A stretch of DNA of 64,000 nucleotides from JAVBSC01 sp031547305. Its GTDB lineage: Bacteria > Desulfobacterota > Desulfovibrionia > Desulfovibrionales > Desulfovibrionaceae. The position numbers and the translations under genes were made by a program. The stretch is taken from contig JAVBSC010000019.1 in NCBI GenBank assembly GCA_031547305.1, forward strand, positions 62,001 through 126,000. The letters run 5' to 3'. Below the pieces are notes generated by a model. That model searched no databases, was not told the origin of the DNA, and worked only from the letters and a program-made list of their open reading frames with translations. The number at the start of each line of letters is the position of its first letter. The stretch's first letter is position 1. Below are positions 23,717-33,279 of the stretch, piece by piece.

Positions 23717-26700
23717 CTAAATTTCAAACAGCATTTCCAGATCATCACGCGTCAGGCTCTTCCAGGCCTTCTGGCCGGGAATGATGGATTCCGCCACATC
23801 GCGCTTGCGTTCCTGAAGCTGAAGGATTTTTTCCTCCACCGTGTTCTGGCAGATCAGCTTGTAAGAGAAGACCTGTCTGGTCTGGCCGATGCGGTGCGTG
23901 CGGTCCGTGGCCTGGTTTTCCACGGCCGGGTTCCACCAGGGGTCGTAGTGGATGACGTAGTCCGCGCTGGTCAGGTTTATGCCCGTGCCGCCCGCCTTAA
24001 GGGAAATGAGAAAAATGGGTATTTCCGGCGAGTTGTTGAAGCTGTCCACCTGCTCGAAGCGGTCCTTGCTGGCCCCGTCCAGGTAGGAGAAAGGAATCTC
24101 GCTGATTTGCAGCCAGGAGCGGATGATGTGGAGCATTTGCACAAACTGGGAAAACACCAGTACCTTGTGGCCTTCCTCCACAATATCCGTAACCATGTCC
24201 TTGAAGGCGTCAAACTTGCCGGAGGGCAGGTTGGTGGAAACTCCCGGCATGTTCAGCTTGAGAAGCCGGGGATGGCAGCAGATCTGGCGCAGCTTGAGCA
24301 GGGCGTCCAGGATGGACATCTGGCTCTTGGCCAGGCCCTTGGAATCCACGTCCGCCAATACCTGTTCCTTGAGCTTTTTGGCCAGCATGGCGTAAAGCTC
24401 GGCCTGCTCGTCGGACAGGCCGCAGTAGTAGACGTTTTCAATTTTGGGCGGCAGGTCTTTGGCCACTTCCGCCTTGGTGCGGCGCAAAATAAACGGTCGG
24501 ACCCTGGCGCGCAGGAAGTCCAGAGTGTCGTTGTCGCCGTCCTTGATCGGCTTGACCACTCCACGCTGGAAGGCGTGCTGCGCTCCCAGAAAGCCCGGCA
24601 TAAGGAACTCGAACAGGGACCAGAGTTCGAACAGGTTGTTCTCTATGGGCGTGCCGGACAGGCAGAGCCGGATGCGCGCGTTGATGCGCCTGACCGAGGT
24701 GGCGGTGATGGTGTTGGGGTTTTTGATGTTCTGGGCTTCGTCCAGGATGATGCTGTTGAATTCGTATTGCTGAAGCTCTTCCAGATCCCGGCGCAGCAAG
24801 GCGTAAGTTGTCATAACCAACTGGGAGTTATTGATTTTCTTGAACATCCCCTCGCGCTTGGTGCCGTAGATGGTCAGGCGGGTCAAATGCGGCACGAATT
24901 TGGCGGCTTCCCGTTCCCAGTTGGGCAGCACGGACGTGGGCACAATGATCAGGTTCGGCTTGTTGTGTCCTTTTTCCACCATGTACTGGATAAAGGACAG
25001 GGTCTGCACGGTTTTGCCCAGGCCCATCTCGTCGGCCAGTATGCCGCCGAACCCGTATTCGTTCAGGAAATTCAGGTAGGCCAGGCCCTGCTTCTGGTAT
25101 TCGCGCAGGGTGGCGTTGAGTTTCTGAGGTGGTTCGATCAGCTTTATTTCTTTGAAATTATGGATTTTTTCCCGCAGGGTGTTCCAGAAGGAATCCGTCT
25201 GCGCGTCCGGCAGGTCGCCCAGCAGGCTGTCCAGAACCGGGGCTTCGAATTGCTGAAAGACCTTTTTGGGCGGTTTTTCCGGATCCAGGCCCAGGGCCTG
25301 CAGCTTGTGCCCCAGACGGGCCAGCCAGGATTCCGGCAGGCTGGTGTAGGAGCCGTCCTTAAGCTGGGCGTAGCGCTTTCCCTGAATCCAGGCCTGCCAG
25401 ATGGCTTCCAGGGGGATTTTCTGGCCGTCGTATTCCACGGTAATATCCAGCTCAAACCACTTTTCTTTTTCGTTGCTTTCAACTGTGGCGGTGATTACCG
25501 GCTTGGACAGACGCACTTTATAGCGGGACAGCGTTTTTTCGCCATATACGCGGTATTGTTCCACCAGCTTAGGGTAGGCGTCCAGCAGGAAGTTGATGGC
25601 TTCTTCCGGCTCCAGAAACCACATTCTGGGGCTGCGGGGCTGGAACTTCATCTCCATGAGCAGGTTGGTCAGGCTCATTTCCTGATCCTGGCGCCGGTTT
25701 ATCAGGTAGGTTTTGCCTTCGTAGGAATAGCTGCCGGTCTGGAAGTCCGGGTTGGGCCCGGGCAGGGCGAAGTCGCCGTGGATGGTCTCGTAGACGTTCT
25801 GGATTTGCAGGGTCAGCAGGCTCCCTTCCTCGTCCAGGAAGAGCTTGGGGTTATAGATGGCCGGAACGAAAATAGGCTCCATGCACTTGAGGAATTCCGC
25901 CTGGCCGTGCAGTTCGGAGGAGGGCAGGCGGGTCCAGACCCGGTCCAGAAATTCCGAAAGGTTTTCCTGGGGAATGAGCGGCGGGGTTTGCGCCAGCTCC
26001 TGAATCAGGCCGGCGTCCAAAGAAGTGTGGACCGGGTAAAAGCCCTGCTGCCAGCAGACCCAGAGCGGCATCTGGCCGTGAAATGTGGTTTCCGTGCCGG
26101 AAATGGGCGTGGGGGGGCGGCCTTCGCGGTGCAGCAGCACGGAAAAGCTCAGGCCTTCGGCCGGATCGAAGTTGGGTTTAAGCCGCAGGTGCAGGGTTCT
26201 GGTGTCAATGCGGCAAGGGGAGTCGGTATCTTTCCAGAGAATGTAGTATTCGCGGCGGATGGCCCATAAAAACCAGGTCAGAAGCCCGTCCGGAATATCC
26301 ACCCGGTGCCCCAGGTAGTCCAGGTGCCGGCCGATCAGGGCGGCCACCTGCGGCAACTGCGACGAAAGATCGCACCAGGCGGGGTTCTGGATGATCTGCT
26401 CCAGAGTCACTTCGGAGTGCACGGAAGAAAGGCCGGTCTTGTTCTGGCGGCCGCGGAAAAAAGCCACCTGCAGACGGCCCGGTTCCGGATGGAAGCGAAA
26501 TATAAAATAATGCTTGCCCGCTTCCGGCTCGATTTCCGAGGCGAAAAAATTACGGAAGCTCTGCCGCCAGTCGGACTTGGGCAGGGTTTGAATTTCCTGG
26601 CCGGAGTGGCTGGCTTCCAGCGAGCCGAGCATTTTCAGAGCAATGGTGGCCACGTGGCGGCAGGGACCGGAAAACGAATCCGACCCGCAATTGCAAAAGT

Positions 26701-26929
26701 GGCTGAACGTCCCTTCGGTCAGCATTATGGAAAGCTGCGGGCTGTACGTCTGAAATTCGTCGCCCTGGATGCTGCCGTTCACTTCCCATATGCCGGGATC
26801 GGCCTTCAGACCAAGTTTCTGCACCCCGCCGGATGCCAGAAGCTCCCGGGCATCTTCCAGAATGTATTCCGGAATCTGCTCGGTGGTGAATTCCCTCAGA
26901 AGGTTTTTTACACGATCCTCTTCCGCCAT
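23717..26929 (-). CDS. SNF2-family helicase with N-terminal SWIM zinc finger
   Basis: 1070 residues. A SWIM finger, C79-x-C81...C90-x-H92 (FCNCGS, GPCRH), leads a long middle region of unassigned function (about 110-590). The Snf2 ATPase follows: ADEMGLGKT at 632-640, LDEAQNIKN (DEAQ box), and the motif VI segment QATDRTHRIGQ near the end. Bacterial members act as DNA translocases that remodel protein-DNA or transcription complexes, and the target is unknown. AAAGG lies before the ATG. It diverges from a peptide-binding protein gene across 217 AT-rich bases. Confidence 0.92.
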   Translation of the reverse strand: MAEEDRVKNLLREFTTEQIPEYILEDARELLASGGVQKLGLKADPGIWEVNGSIQGDEFQTYSPQLSIMLTEGTFSHFCNCGSDSFSGPCRHVATIALKMLGSLEASHSGQEIQTLPKSDWRQSFRNFFASEIEPEAGKHYFIFRFHPEPGRLQVAFFRGRQNKTGLSSVHSEVTLEQIIQNPAWCDLSSQLPQVAALIGRHLDYLGHRVDIPDGLLTWFLWAIRREYYILWKDTDSPCRIDTRTLHLRLKPNFDPAEGLSFSVLLHREGRPPTPISGTETTFHGQMPLWVCWQQGFYPVHTSLDAGLIQELAQTPPLIPQENLSEFLDRVWTRLPSSELHGQAEFLKCMEPIFVPAIYNPKLFLDEEGSLLTLQIQNVYETIHGDFALPGPNPDFQTGSYSYEGKTYLINRRQDQEMSLTNLLMEMKFQPRSPRMWFLEPEEAINFLLDAYPKLVEQYRVYGEKTLSRYKVRLSKPVITATVESNEKEKWFELDITVEYDGQKIPLEAIWQAWIQGKRYAQLKDGSYTSLPESWLARLGHKLQALGLDPEKPPKKVFQQFEAPVLDSLLGDLPDAQTDSFWNTLREKIHNFKEIKLIEPPQKLNATLREYQKQGLAYLNFLNEYGFGGILADEMGLGKTVQTLSFIQYMVEKGHNKPNLIIVPTSVLPNWEREAAKFVPHLTRLTIYGTKREGMFKKINNSQLVMTTYALLRRDLEELQQYEFNSIILDEAQNIKNPNTITATSVRRINARIRLCLSGTPIENNLFELWSLFEFLMPGFLGAQHAFQRGVVKPIKDGDNDTLDFLRARVRPFILRRTKAEVAKDLPPKIENVYYCGLSDEQAELYAMLAKKLKEQVLADVDSKGLAKSQMSILDALLKLRQICCHPRLLKLNMPGVSTNLPSGKFDAFKDMVTDIVEEGHKVLVFSQFVQMLHIIRSWLQISEIPFSYLDGASKDRFEQVDSFNNSPEIPIFLISLKAGGTGINLTSADYVIHYDPWWNPAVENQATDRTHRIGQTRQVFSYKLICQNTVEEKILQLQERKRDVAESIIPGQKAWKSLTRDDLEMLFEI

Positions 26930-27146
26930 GACTGCCTTTGAAAAAAATATATTTCAGATGGTTATATAATTTTTTTGAATTTAACAAAAAAACCTATTAT
27001 TCCGCGATAATTGTTGTAAGCGTCCCCGGTCTCTGGCATAATTTTTTCGCATGGTTTTTAGCGCCGGGGCGGACTTTTTACGGCCGCGTCCTGAATTTTT
27101 TCTGTATATATTAATTTGTGTCTATTGCAAGTCAAAGTGGTACTAA
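26930..27146. promoter_or_regulatory. Divergent AT-rich intergenic region
   Basis: 217 bases separate the minus-strand helicase gene from the plus-strand peptide-binding protein gene. It has several A/T runs that could hold promoters for both, but no -35/-10 pair is convincing and no operator-like palindrome stands out. No gene is seen here. Confidence 0.4.
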
Positions 27147-28817
27147 ATGAACAAGTTAATTTGCAATTGCGGCAAGATTGCCAGAAAGCCGCGCTGGCGC
27201 GCAATCCTGGTGATTTTTCTACTCTTGTCCGGACCATTTTTTTTCCGGGGCGCCCCCGCTTCCGGCCAGCCTGGCGTTCCGGAATACGGCGACCGTATCG
27301 CTATAGGCATGTTGGGCGAGCCCGGCAATCTTTTGCCGTTCATTTCCAGTGACGCCGGATCGCATGAAATAGCCTCCTGGCTGTATGTGAGCCTTCTGAA
27401 GTACGATAAAGACATCAATATAGTGCCTTATGCGGCGGAATCCTACGAAATCCTGGACGGCGGCCTGCGCCTGCGCTTTACCCTGAAAAAGGGCATCCGC
27501 TGGTACGACGGCCGGGAGCTGACCGTGGACGACGTTGAGTTCACCTATAAAGTAATGACGGATCCCGCCACGCCAACGCCCTACGGCAGCGACTTCAAGC
27601 AGATCAAGGAATTCCGCAAGCTGGATAAATACAGCTTTGAGGTGACTTACGAAAAACCGTTCGCCAGAGCCCTGATCAGCTGGATGACCGACATAATGCC
27701 CAAACACGCCCTGGAGGGGCAGGATTTGCGATCCGGCCCGCAGACGCGCAATCCCATGGGCTGCGGGCCTTTCCGTCTGACCGGCTGGAAGCCCGGCGCG
27801 CTGCTGACCCTGAAGGCCAATCCGGATTATTTTGAGGGCCGGCCATACCTTGACGGAATAATGTACTCCATTATCCCGGATAATTCCACTATGTTTTTGG
27901 AACTGAAAGCCGGCAACCTGGACATGATGAGCCTGAGCCCGCAGCAATATTTATATCAAAGCAAGGGGCGGGATTTTAAGGATAAATTTGAAGTATACCC
28001 CACGCTGAGCTTTGCTTATACTTTTTTAGGATATAATCTGAAAAGCGCGTTGTTTTCCGATGTCCGGGTGCGCCGGGCTTTTGCCCTGGCCATTGACAAG
28101 AACGATGTGGTCAAGGGGGCCATTCTGGGGCAGGGCGTGCCCACCATAGGCCCGTATAAGCCGGGCACCTGGGCATACAACAACCAAATAAAAGACTACC
28201 CGCACGATCCGGCGGCGGCGCGCGCGCTTCTGGCCGAATGCGGCTGGACAAGAGCCGGAAAGGATGGGATTCTAATCAACGACAAAGGCGCGCGTTTTTC
28301 CTTCACCATTCTGACCAACCAGGGAAACGAGCAAAGGATCAAGGCTGCTACGGTCATCCAGAGCGATCTGCGGGAAATAGGCGTGGAAGCCAATATCCGC
28401 ACTGTGGAGTGGGCGGTTTTCATCAAGGAGTTTGTGGACAAGGGCTTTTTTGACGCGGTTATTCTGGGCTGGTCCATCACCCAGGATCCGGATCCCTATG
28501 ACGTATGGCATTCGGAGCGCGCAGGCGTGCCGGGCGGACTTAACTTCATAAACTATAAAAACGCGGAAGTGGACAGGCTGATCGACGAGGCCAGGAGCAC
28601 CCTGGATCAGGACAAGCGCAAAGTCCTGTATGATCGTTTCCAGGAAATCCTGCACGATGAGCAGCCGTACTGTTTTCTTTACGTGCCTTACAGCCTGCCG
28701 GCCGTGCAGCGCCGCTTCAGGGGCATAGAGCCTGCCCCGGCCGGAATAACCTATAACTTCATCCGCTGGTGGGTTCCCAAGACCGAGCAGCTTTACAGGG
28801 CGCAGTTGCAACCATGA
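27147..28817 (+). CDS. ABC transporter peptide/substrate-binding protein (SBP family 5)
   Basis: 556 residues with a basic N-terminus and a hydrophobic signal segment (ILVIFLLLSGPFFF), so the protein is periplasmic. The SBP_bac_5 fold is evident: PYAAESYE, FTLKKGIRWYDG, NPMGCGPFRL, VRRAFALAIDKNDVV and LGWSITQDPDPYDVWHS. The family binds peptides, nickel or dipeptides for ABC import. No permease or ATPase gene is nearby. The last four bases overlap the start of the (p)ppGpp gene (ATGA), which couples a periplasmic binding protein to stringent response enzyme production. The ribosome binding site is weak. Confidence 0.88.
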   Translation: MNKLICNCGKIARKPRWRAILVIFLLLSGPFFFRGAPASGQPGVPEYGDRIAIGMLGEPGNLLPFISSDAGSHEIASWLYVSLLKYDKDINIVPYAAESYEILDGGLRLRFTLKKGIRWYDGRELTVDDVEFTYKVMTDPATPTPYGSDFKQIKEFRKLDKYSFEVTYEKPFARALISWMTDIMPKHALEGQDLRSGPQTRNPMGCGPFRLTGWKPGALLTLKANPDYFEGRPYLDGIMYSIIPDNSTMFLELKAGNLDMMSLSPQQYLYQSKGRDFKDKFEVYPTLSFAYTFLGYNLKSALFSDVRVRRAFALAIDKNDVVKGAILGQGVPTIGPYKPGTWAYNNQIKDYPHDPAAARALLAECGWTRAGKDGILINDKGARFSFTILTNQGNEQRIKAATVIQSDLREIGVEANIRTVEWAVFIKEFVDKGFFDAVILGWSITQDPDPYDVWHSERAGVPGGLNFINYKNAEVDRLIDEARSTLDQDKRKVLYDRFQEILHDEQPYCFLYVPYSLPAVQRRFRGIEPAPAGITYNFIRWWVPKTEQLYRAQLQP

Positions 28818-30997
28818 TCCGCATCCAGGAAATTCTTGATAAAGTGGCCGCTTACCGGCCGGATGCGGATTTTGAGCTGATCCGCAAAGCCTATATTTTT
28901 GCCGCGGCCAACCACGCGGGGCAGACCAGGCTTTCCGGTGAGCCGTATCTTTCCCACCCTCTGGCCGTGGCCGACACCCTGGCGGATATGCGCCTGGACG
29001 ACTATACCATTATAGCCGGTCTGCTGCACGACACCGTGGAGGACACCAAGGTTGGCATAGAGGACATTGACGAAAATTTTGGGGAAGAAGTCGCGGACAT
29101 TGTGGATGGCGTGACCAAGATCAGCCTGATGAGTTTTGACAGCAAAGAAGAGCAGCAGGCGGAAAACATCCGCAAGATGATCCTGGCCATGAGCGAGGAT
29201 ATCCGCGTGCTCATAGTCAAACTGGCCGACCGCCTGCACAACATGAACACTCTGGAATTCCAGAAGCCGGAAAAACAGCGGCGCATCGCCCAGGAGACCA
29301 TGGACATTTACTGTCCCCTGGCCAACCGCCTGGGCCTGCACCGGGTCAAGCTGGCCCTGGAGGATATGAGTTTCCGCTACATCAAGCCGGATGCCCACAG
29401 CCAGATAGCCTCCTGGCTGGACGCGCATCACAACGCCGATGTTGAATATATTGAAAAGGTCATCCAGATTATCCGGGATCTCTTGTCCGCCAATGAAGTC
29501 AAGGGCACGGTCAAGGGCCGGATCAAAAACAGCTACAGCATCCACCGCAAGATGACCTCGCAGAATCTCAGCCTGGACGATATGCACGACATCATCGCCT
29601 TCAGGGTGATTGTGCCGGAAAACAAGGACTGCTACGCGGTTCTGGGCCTGGTGCACGCCACCTGGAAGCCTGTTCCCGGCCGCTTCAAAGACTATATTTC
29701 CATGCCCAAGGCCAATATGTACCAGAGCCTGCACACCACGGTGGTTGGTCCGCGCGGCGAACGGATGGAAATCCAGATCCGCACCGAGGAAATGGACCGG
29801 CTGGCCGAACACGGCCTGGCCTCGCACTGGCTGTACAAGGAAGGCAACCGCATAAAAGCCAAGGACATCCGGCAGTTCACCTGGCTGCGGGAAATGCTGG
29901 ACTGGCAGAAAGTGGAGAGCGATTCCCGCGAGTTTTTGCGCTCTTTGCGTTTTGACCTGTTCAAGGATGAAATCTACGTGTTCACTCCGGCCGGGGACGT
30001 CAAGGAACTGCCGGAAAACGCCACTCCCGTGGATTTTGCCTACCAGGTGCACACCAAGGTGGGGGATCACTGCTCCGGCGCCAAGGTCAACGGCAAGCTG
30101 GTGCCCCTGATAACCCAGCTTAAAAGCGGCGACGTGATCCAGATCATCACGGATCAGAACCGCCACCCCAGCCGGGACTGGCTTAAATCCGTCAAAACCG
30201 CCAAAGCCCGCACCCGGATCCAGCACTTTGTCCGGACCGAGGAGCGGACAAGCAGCATTGCCCTGGGCCGGGAAATGCTGGAAAAACAGGGCCGCCGATT
30301 TGGCGTGAACGTCCAGAAGGCCATCAAGGACGGCGAGATGGCCAAAGTCGCCGAGGAGCTTAAACTTCGCGGCGTGGACGAGCTGCTTTCCGCCATCGGT
30401 TACACCAGGGTTACCCCCCGCCGCGTGTTGCGCATGCTCCAGCCCAAGCAGCCGGAACTTCAGGCGGCCGCCGCGGCGGCGCCGCAGGAGGAAGCCGCCC
30501 CGCAGCGGGAGCGCGCCGCGGAAAACCGCAAGGCTGAGGGAGTGAGCATTTCCGGGGTCAGCGACATGCTGATCCGTTTCGCCAAATGCTGCAACCCGGT
30601 GCCCGGCGACGTGATCATCGGCTACATAAGCCGTGGCCGGGGCGTGACCGTGCACACGGCTGACTGCCCCACGATCATGACCGTGGAGCCGGAACGGCTT
30701 CTGGCCGTCAACTGGGCCGGCATGGAAAGCGGCGACACCCCCTTCCCGGCCCGCATCCATGTGATCTGCCGCAACGAAAAGGGCGCCCTGGGCAAGATCG
30801 CCCTGGCCCTGGGCGAATCCGGGGTGAATATCGATTCCGGGACCATGCGCTCCAGCCTGGACGGCCGCTCGGAAATCGACCTGGTGGTGGAAGTGCGCAA
30901 TACCGTCCAGCTTTACCAGGTCATGGATAAAATCCAGAAGCTGGACCTGGTGCTGGAAGTTTCCCGCTCCGCGGCCACGGATGCGAAGGCTGTTTAA
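28814..30997 (+). CDS. Bifunctional RelA/SpoT-type (p)ppGpp synthetase/hydrolase
   Basis: 727 residues. The HD domain keeps H72-D73 with TVED, suggesting active hydrolysis. The synthetase domain has GRIKNSYSIHRKM and DDMHDIIAFRVI. A TGS domain (DEIYVFTPAGDVKELPENATPVDFAY), a helical part, and a C-terminal ACT domain (RIHVICRNEKGALGKIA) follow. It makes and degrades (p)ppGpp, linking starvation to growth. An alanine/glutamate-rich linker of about 30 residues lies near 545-575 and looks low-complexity. The ATG overlaps the preceding stop. It is followed 12 bases later by gpsA. Confidence 0.93.
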   Translation: MIRIQEILDKVAAYRPDADFELIRKAYIFAAANHAGQTRLSGEPYLSHPLAVADTLADMRLDDYTIIAGLLHDTVEDTKVGIEDIDENFGEEVADIVDGVTKISLMSFDSKEEQQAENIRKMILAMSEDIRVLIVKLADRLHNMNTLEFQKPEKQRRIAQETMDIYCPLANRLGLHRVKLALEDMSFRYIKPDAHSQIASWLDAHHNADVEYIEKVIQIIRDLLSANEVKGTVKGRIKNSYSIHRKMTSQNLSLDDMHDIIAFRVIVPENKDCYAVLGLVHATWKPVPGRFKDYISMPKANMYQSLHTTVVGPRGERMEIQIRTEEMDRLAEHGLASHWLYKEGNRIKAKDIRQFTWLREMLDWQKVESDSREFLRSLRFDLFKDEIYVFTPAGDVKELPENATPVDFAYQVHTKVGDHCSGAKVNGKLVPLITQLKSGDVIQIITDQNRHPSRDWLKSVKTAKARTRIQHFVRTEERTSSIALGREMLEKQGRRFGVNVQKAIKDGEMAKVAEELKLRGVDELLSAIGYTRVTPRRVLRMLQPKQPELQAAAAAAPQEEAAPQRERAAENRKAEGVSISGVSDMLIRFAKCCNPVPGDVIIGYISRGRGVTVHTADCPTIMTVEPERLLAVNWAGMESGDTPFPARIHVICRNEKGALGKIALALGESGVNIDSGTMRSSLDGRSEIDLVVEVRNTVQLYQVMDKIQKLDLVLEVSRSAATDAKAV

Positions 30998-31009
30998 AAG
31001 GATTTTTTC

Positions 31010-32002
31010 ATGCGAATCGCGATCATCGGCGGCGGAAGCTGGGGCACGGCCCTGGGAGCGCTTCTGGCCGGCAAGGGATACCAGGCCGGCCTGCTGGTCC
31101 GGGATGCGGAACTGGCGGAGCAAATCAATTGCCGCAAGGAGAATGACCGTTATCTGCCGGGCTTGCGGTTGCCGGACGGGCTTGAGGCCGCCGTGAAGCC
31201 GGAAGCCGTGCTGTCCGGGGCGGATATATGCCTGATTGCCACGCCCTGCCAGCACATACGGACGACCCTGAGCGAACTGGCCGGTTTTTTGCCGCCCGCC
31301 ATCCCGGTGATCTGTTCTTCCAAAGGCGTGGAGATTTCCACCTTGCGGACCATGTCCGGGGTGCTGGGGGAGATTATTCCGGACTTGGGCGGGCGCTACG
31401 CCATTTTGTCCGGCCCCTCCTTTGCCGCGGAAGTGGCGCGCGGCCTGCCCAGCGCAGTGGTTTTGGGCTGCGCGGACAAAAAACTTGGGGAGAGACTGCG
31501 GAATGTGTTTTCCACACCGCTGTTCCGGGTTTATTCCAGCCAGGACGTGCCTGGCGTGGAACTGGGCGGGGCGCTCAAGAACATCATGGCCATAGCGGCC
31601 GGCCTGAGCGACGGCCTGGGCCTGGGGCACAACGCCAGGTCCGCGCTGATCACCAGAGGGCTCGCGGAAATGAGCCGCCTTGGCGCGGCCCTGGGCGCGC
31701 GAAAAAGAACGTTTATGGGGTTGTCCGGCCTGGGCGACCTGGTGCTTACCTGCACCGGGGATTTGTCCCGCAACCGCCAGGTGGGCCTGCGCCTGGCCAG
31801 GGGCGAAACCCTGGCCCAGATCACCGGACCAATGCGCCAGGTGGCCGAAGGCGTTAAAACCGTGCAAGCCGCTTATACTCTTGGGCAAAAGCTGGGAATC
31901 GACCTGCCGATCACCAGTACGGTCCATTCGGTTCTCCACGATGGCGCGACTCCGGCCGAGGCCGTGCGCGTTCTTATGACCAGGGAATTGAAGGAAGAGT
32001 AA
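31010..32002 (+). CDS. gpsA: Glycerol-3-phosphate dehydrogenase GpsA
   Basis: 330 residues. The N-terminal Rossmann motif IGGGSWGTALG binds NAD(P)H. SSKGVE, SGPSFAAEV and GVELGGALKNIMAI carry the catalytic lysine region, and GLSGLGDLVLTC and NRQVGLRL are further family signatures. It reduces dihydroxyacetone phosphate to sn-glycerol 3-phosphate for phospholipid synthesis. AAAAGGA lies before the ATG. It is the third gene after the peptide-binding protein and the (p)ppGpp enzyme, and would be controlled with them. Confidence 0.96.
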   Translation: MRIAIIGGGSWGTALGALLAGKGYQAGLLVRDAELAEQINCRKENDRYLPGLRLPDGLEAAVKPEAVLSGADICLIATPCQHIRTTLSELAGFLPPAIPVICSSKGVEISTLRTMSGVLGEIIPDLGGRYAILSGPSFAAEVARGLPSAVVLGCADKKLGERLRNVFSTPLFRVYSSQDVPGVELGGALKNIMAIAAGLSDGLGLGHNARSALITRGLAEMSRLGAALGARKRTFMGLSGLGDLVLTCTGDLSRNRQVGLRLARGETLAQITGPMRQVAEGVKTVQAAYTLGQKLGIDLPITSTVHSVLHDGATPAEAVRVLMTRELKEE

Positions 32003-32115
32003 ATCAGATACGCGCGCGCCAGCGCATGAAGAACACGCAGAAGAGCGCGCCCCCGGCGGAGTACACAACCCATGATTTTTAAAATAACACAAAAAATCAC
32101 TCAACGGCTATAATT

Positions 32116-33255
32116 TCAGCGCCTTACCGTCTGGCCTTCAATGTGTTCCAGAAGCATCCTCAGAAGCGTCGGCGCGGCGGCCCTCAAATCCGGTTTGCCA
32201 GACGGCTGCCGCGCGGCCGCGTGCCAGAGGCGTTCCGGCTTCAGGTTTTTGTTGTTGCGCAGGGGGATCAGATCATAGCCTTCAAGCTCCACCAGGTAAA
32301 AGTAGCCGGGCATTCCATCCCGGCCGCCGTAGCCCGGCAACGGCAAAGGCGACGGCCCGCCGAACTGCTCCGCGCTGGGCGTCTGGCCTGGCGGAGCGGC
32401 GTAGCGCTCGTCTTTTTTCAGATAGTTGCGGGCCTTGAAGTCATTGTCCCGGCCCCAGGGATCCCGGTCGTTGGGGCTGGTGCCGCCGTAGCCCCGTTCC
32501 CAGCCGCCCGGCGTGTCGTAATAGGGCCGGTTGGCGGCGGCCGGAATAGCCGTAAAGCCCAAAGACGCCTCATTGACTGCTTCCCTCCCGGCCTCACTGT
32601 AGCCGCCGCTGCCCACAAGCAGGGCGATGCGCAGAACAATGGCGTAATCCGCCTGTCTGGGGTCAATGTCCGCCAGTTCAGCCGGCAGATAGCGCGGCGG
32701 AGCGCTGTTCGCCCCGCGCAGCACAGGCAGCCCCTTGATTTGCGAGTAAGCGTGCAGCATGGCCTGGGCGTCCGGGGGCGCGATTTGTCTGATGCTGTCC
32801 GGTATGGGATCATCCGGATTGCCATAGCCGCGCAGCTTCAATTGCGGCAACTTGCCTTCCTTGGCCAGTTCGGCGGCGCGTTCCTGGACAGCCTGCTCGC
32901 TTTGCGCCGGAGCGGCCTTTTTTTTAGGCGTTTTGGCCGGTTGTTCCTGTAAATTCAGATCCGGCATGGGGGTTTCCGGAGGGGGCAAGGTTTTTGAGGG
33001 CGCGGTCTTGATAACCGTGTAGCCCTTATCCTGCAAATTGGCGCGCATCTGGTAAAAAAGCGGGGCCAGGGCAGGGGAGTCCTCGCTCATCCAGGCCAGG
33101 CCGGAACGCAAAACCACAGCGCCTTTGGGCACGGCTCCTCTGGATTCCAGTTCCACCGCGCCTTTTTTTTCCTCATCCGGGTCCGCTTTAGCCGCAAAAG
33201 CGGAACCCGCGCCTGAAATCACCGCGCATAAAAAGTACAGAAGGACTTTTTTCAT
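32116..33255 (-). CDS. Exported hypothetical protein, proline-rich
   Basis: 379 residues with a clear signal peptide (KKVLLYFLCAVISGAGSAFAA), so periplasmic or surface-exposed. After a lysine/proline-rich stretch (KTPKKKAAPAQS, about residues 95-125) the protein is dominated by short polar, proline- and glycine-rich segments (PGQTPSAEQFGG, PLPGYGG). I do not recognise a domain. A GGAGTGGGG site precedes the ATG. It is convergent with gpsA and adjacent to YjbQ on the same strand (24 bases). Confidence 0.7.
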   Translation of the reverse strand: MKKVLLYFLCAVISGAGSAFAAKADPDEEKKGAVELESRGAVPKGAVVLRSGLAWMSEDSPALAPLFYQMRANLQDKGYTVIKTAPSKTLPPPETPMPDLNLQEQPAKTPKKKAAPAQSEQAVQERAAELAKEGKLPQLKLRGYGNPDDPIPDSIRQIAPPDAQAMLHAYSQIKGLPVLRGANSAPPRYLPAELADIDPRQADYAIVLRIALLVGSGGYSEAGREAVNEASLGFTAIPAAANRPYYDTPGGWERGYGGTSPNDRDPWGRDNDFKARNYLKKDERYAAPPGQTPSAEQFGGPSPLPLPGYGGRDGMPGYFYLVELEGYDLIPLRNNKNLKPERLWHAAARQPSGKPDLRAAAPTLLRMLLEHIEGQTVRR

Positions 33256-33279
33256 CTTACCCCACTCCCTCCACGGCGC

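Noticed and set aside
23894..26269. A 791-residue frame antisense to the SNF2 helicase
   Set aside because: The sense strand encodes intact SNF2 motifs; the antisense frame has no recognisable features and no ribosome binding site.
28793..32104. A 1103-residue stop-free frame antisense to the (p)ppGpp and gpsA genes
   Set aside because: It is a by-product of high G+C at third codon positions. The sense strand carries two complete, recognisable genes, and the antisense translation shows no domain.
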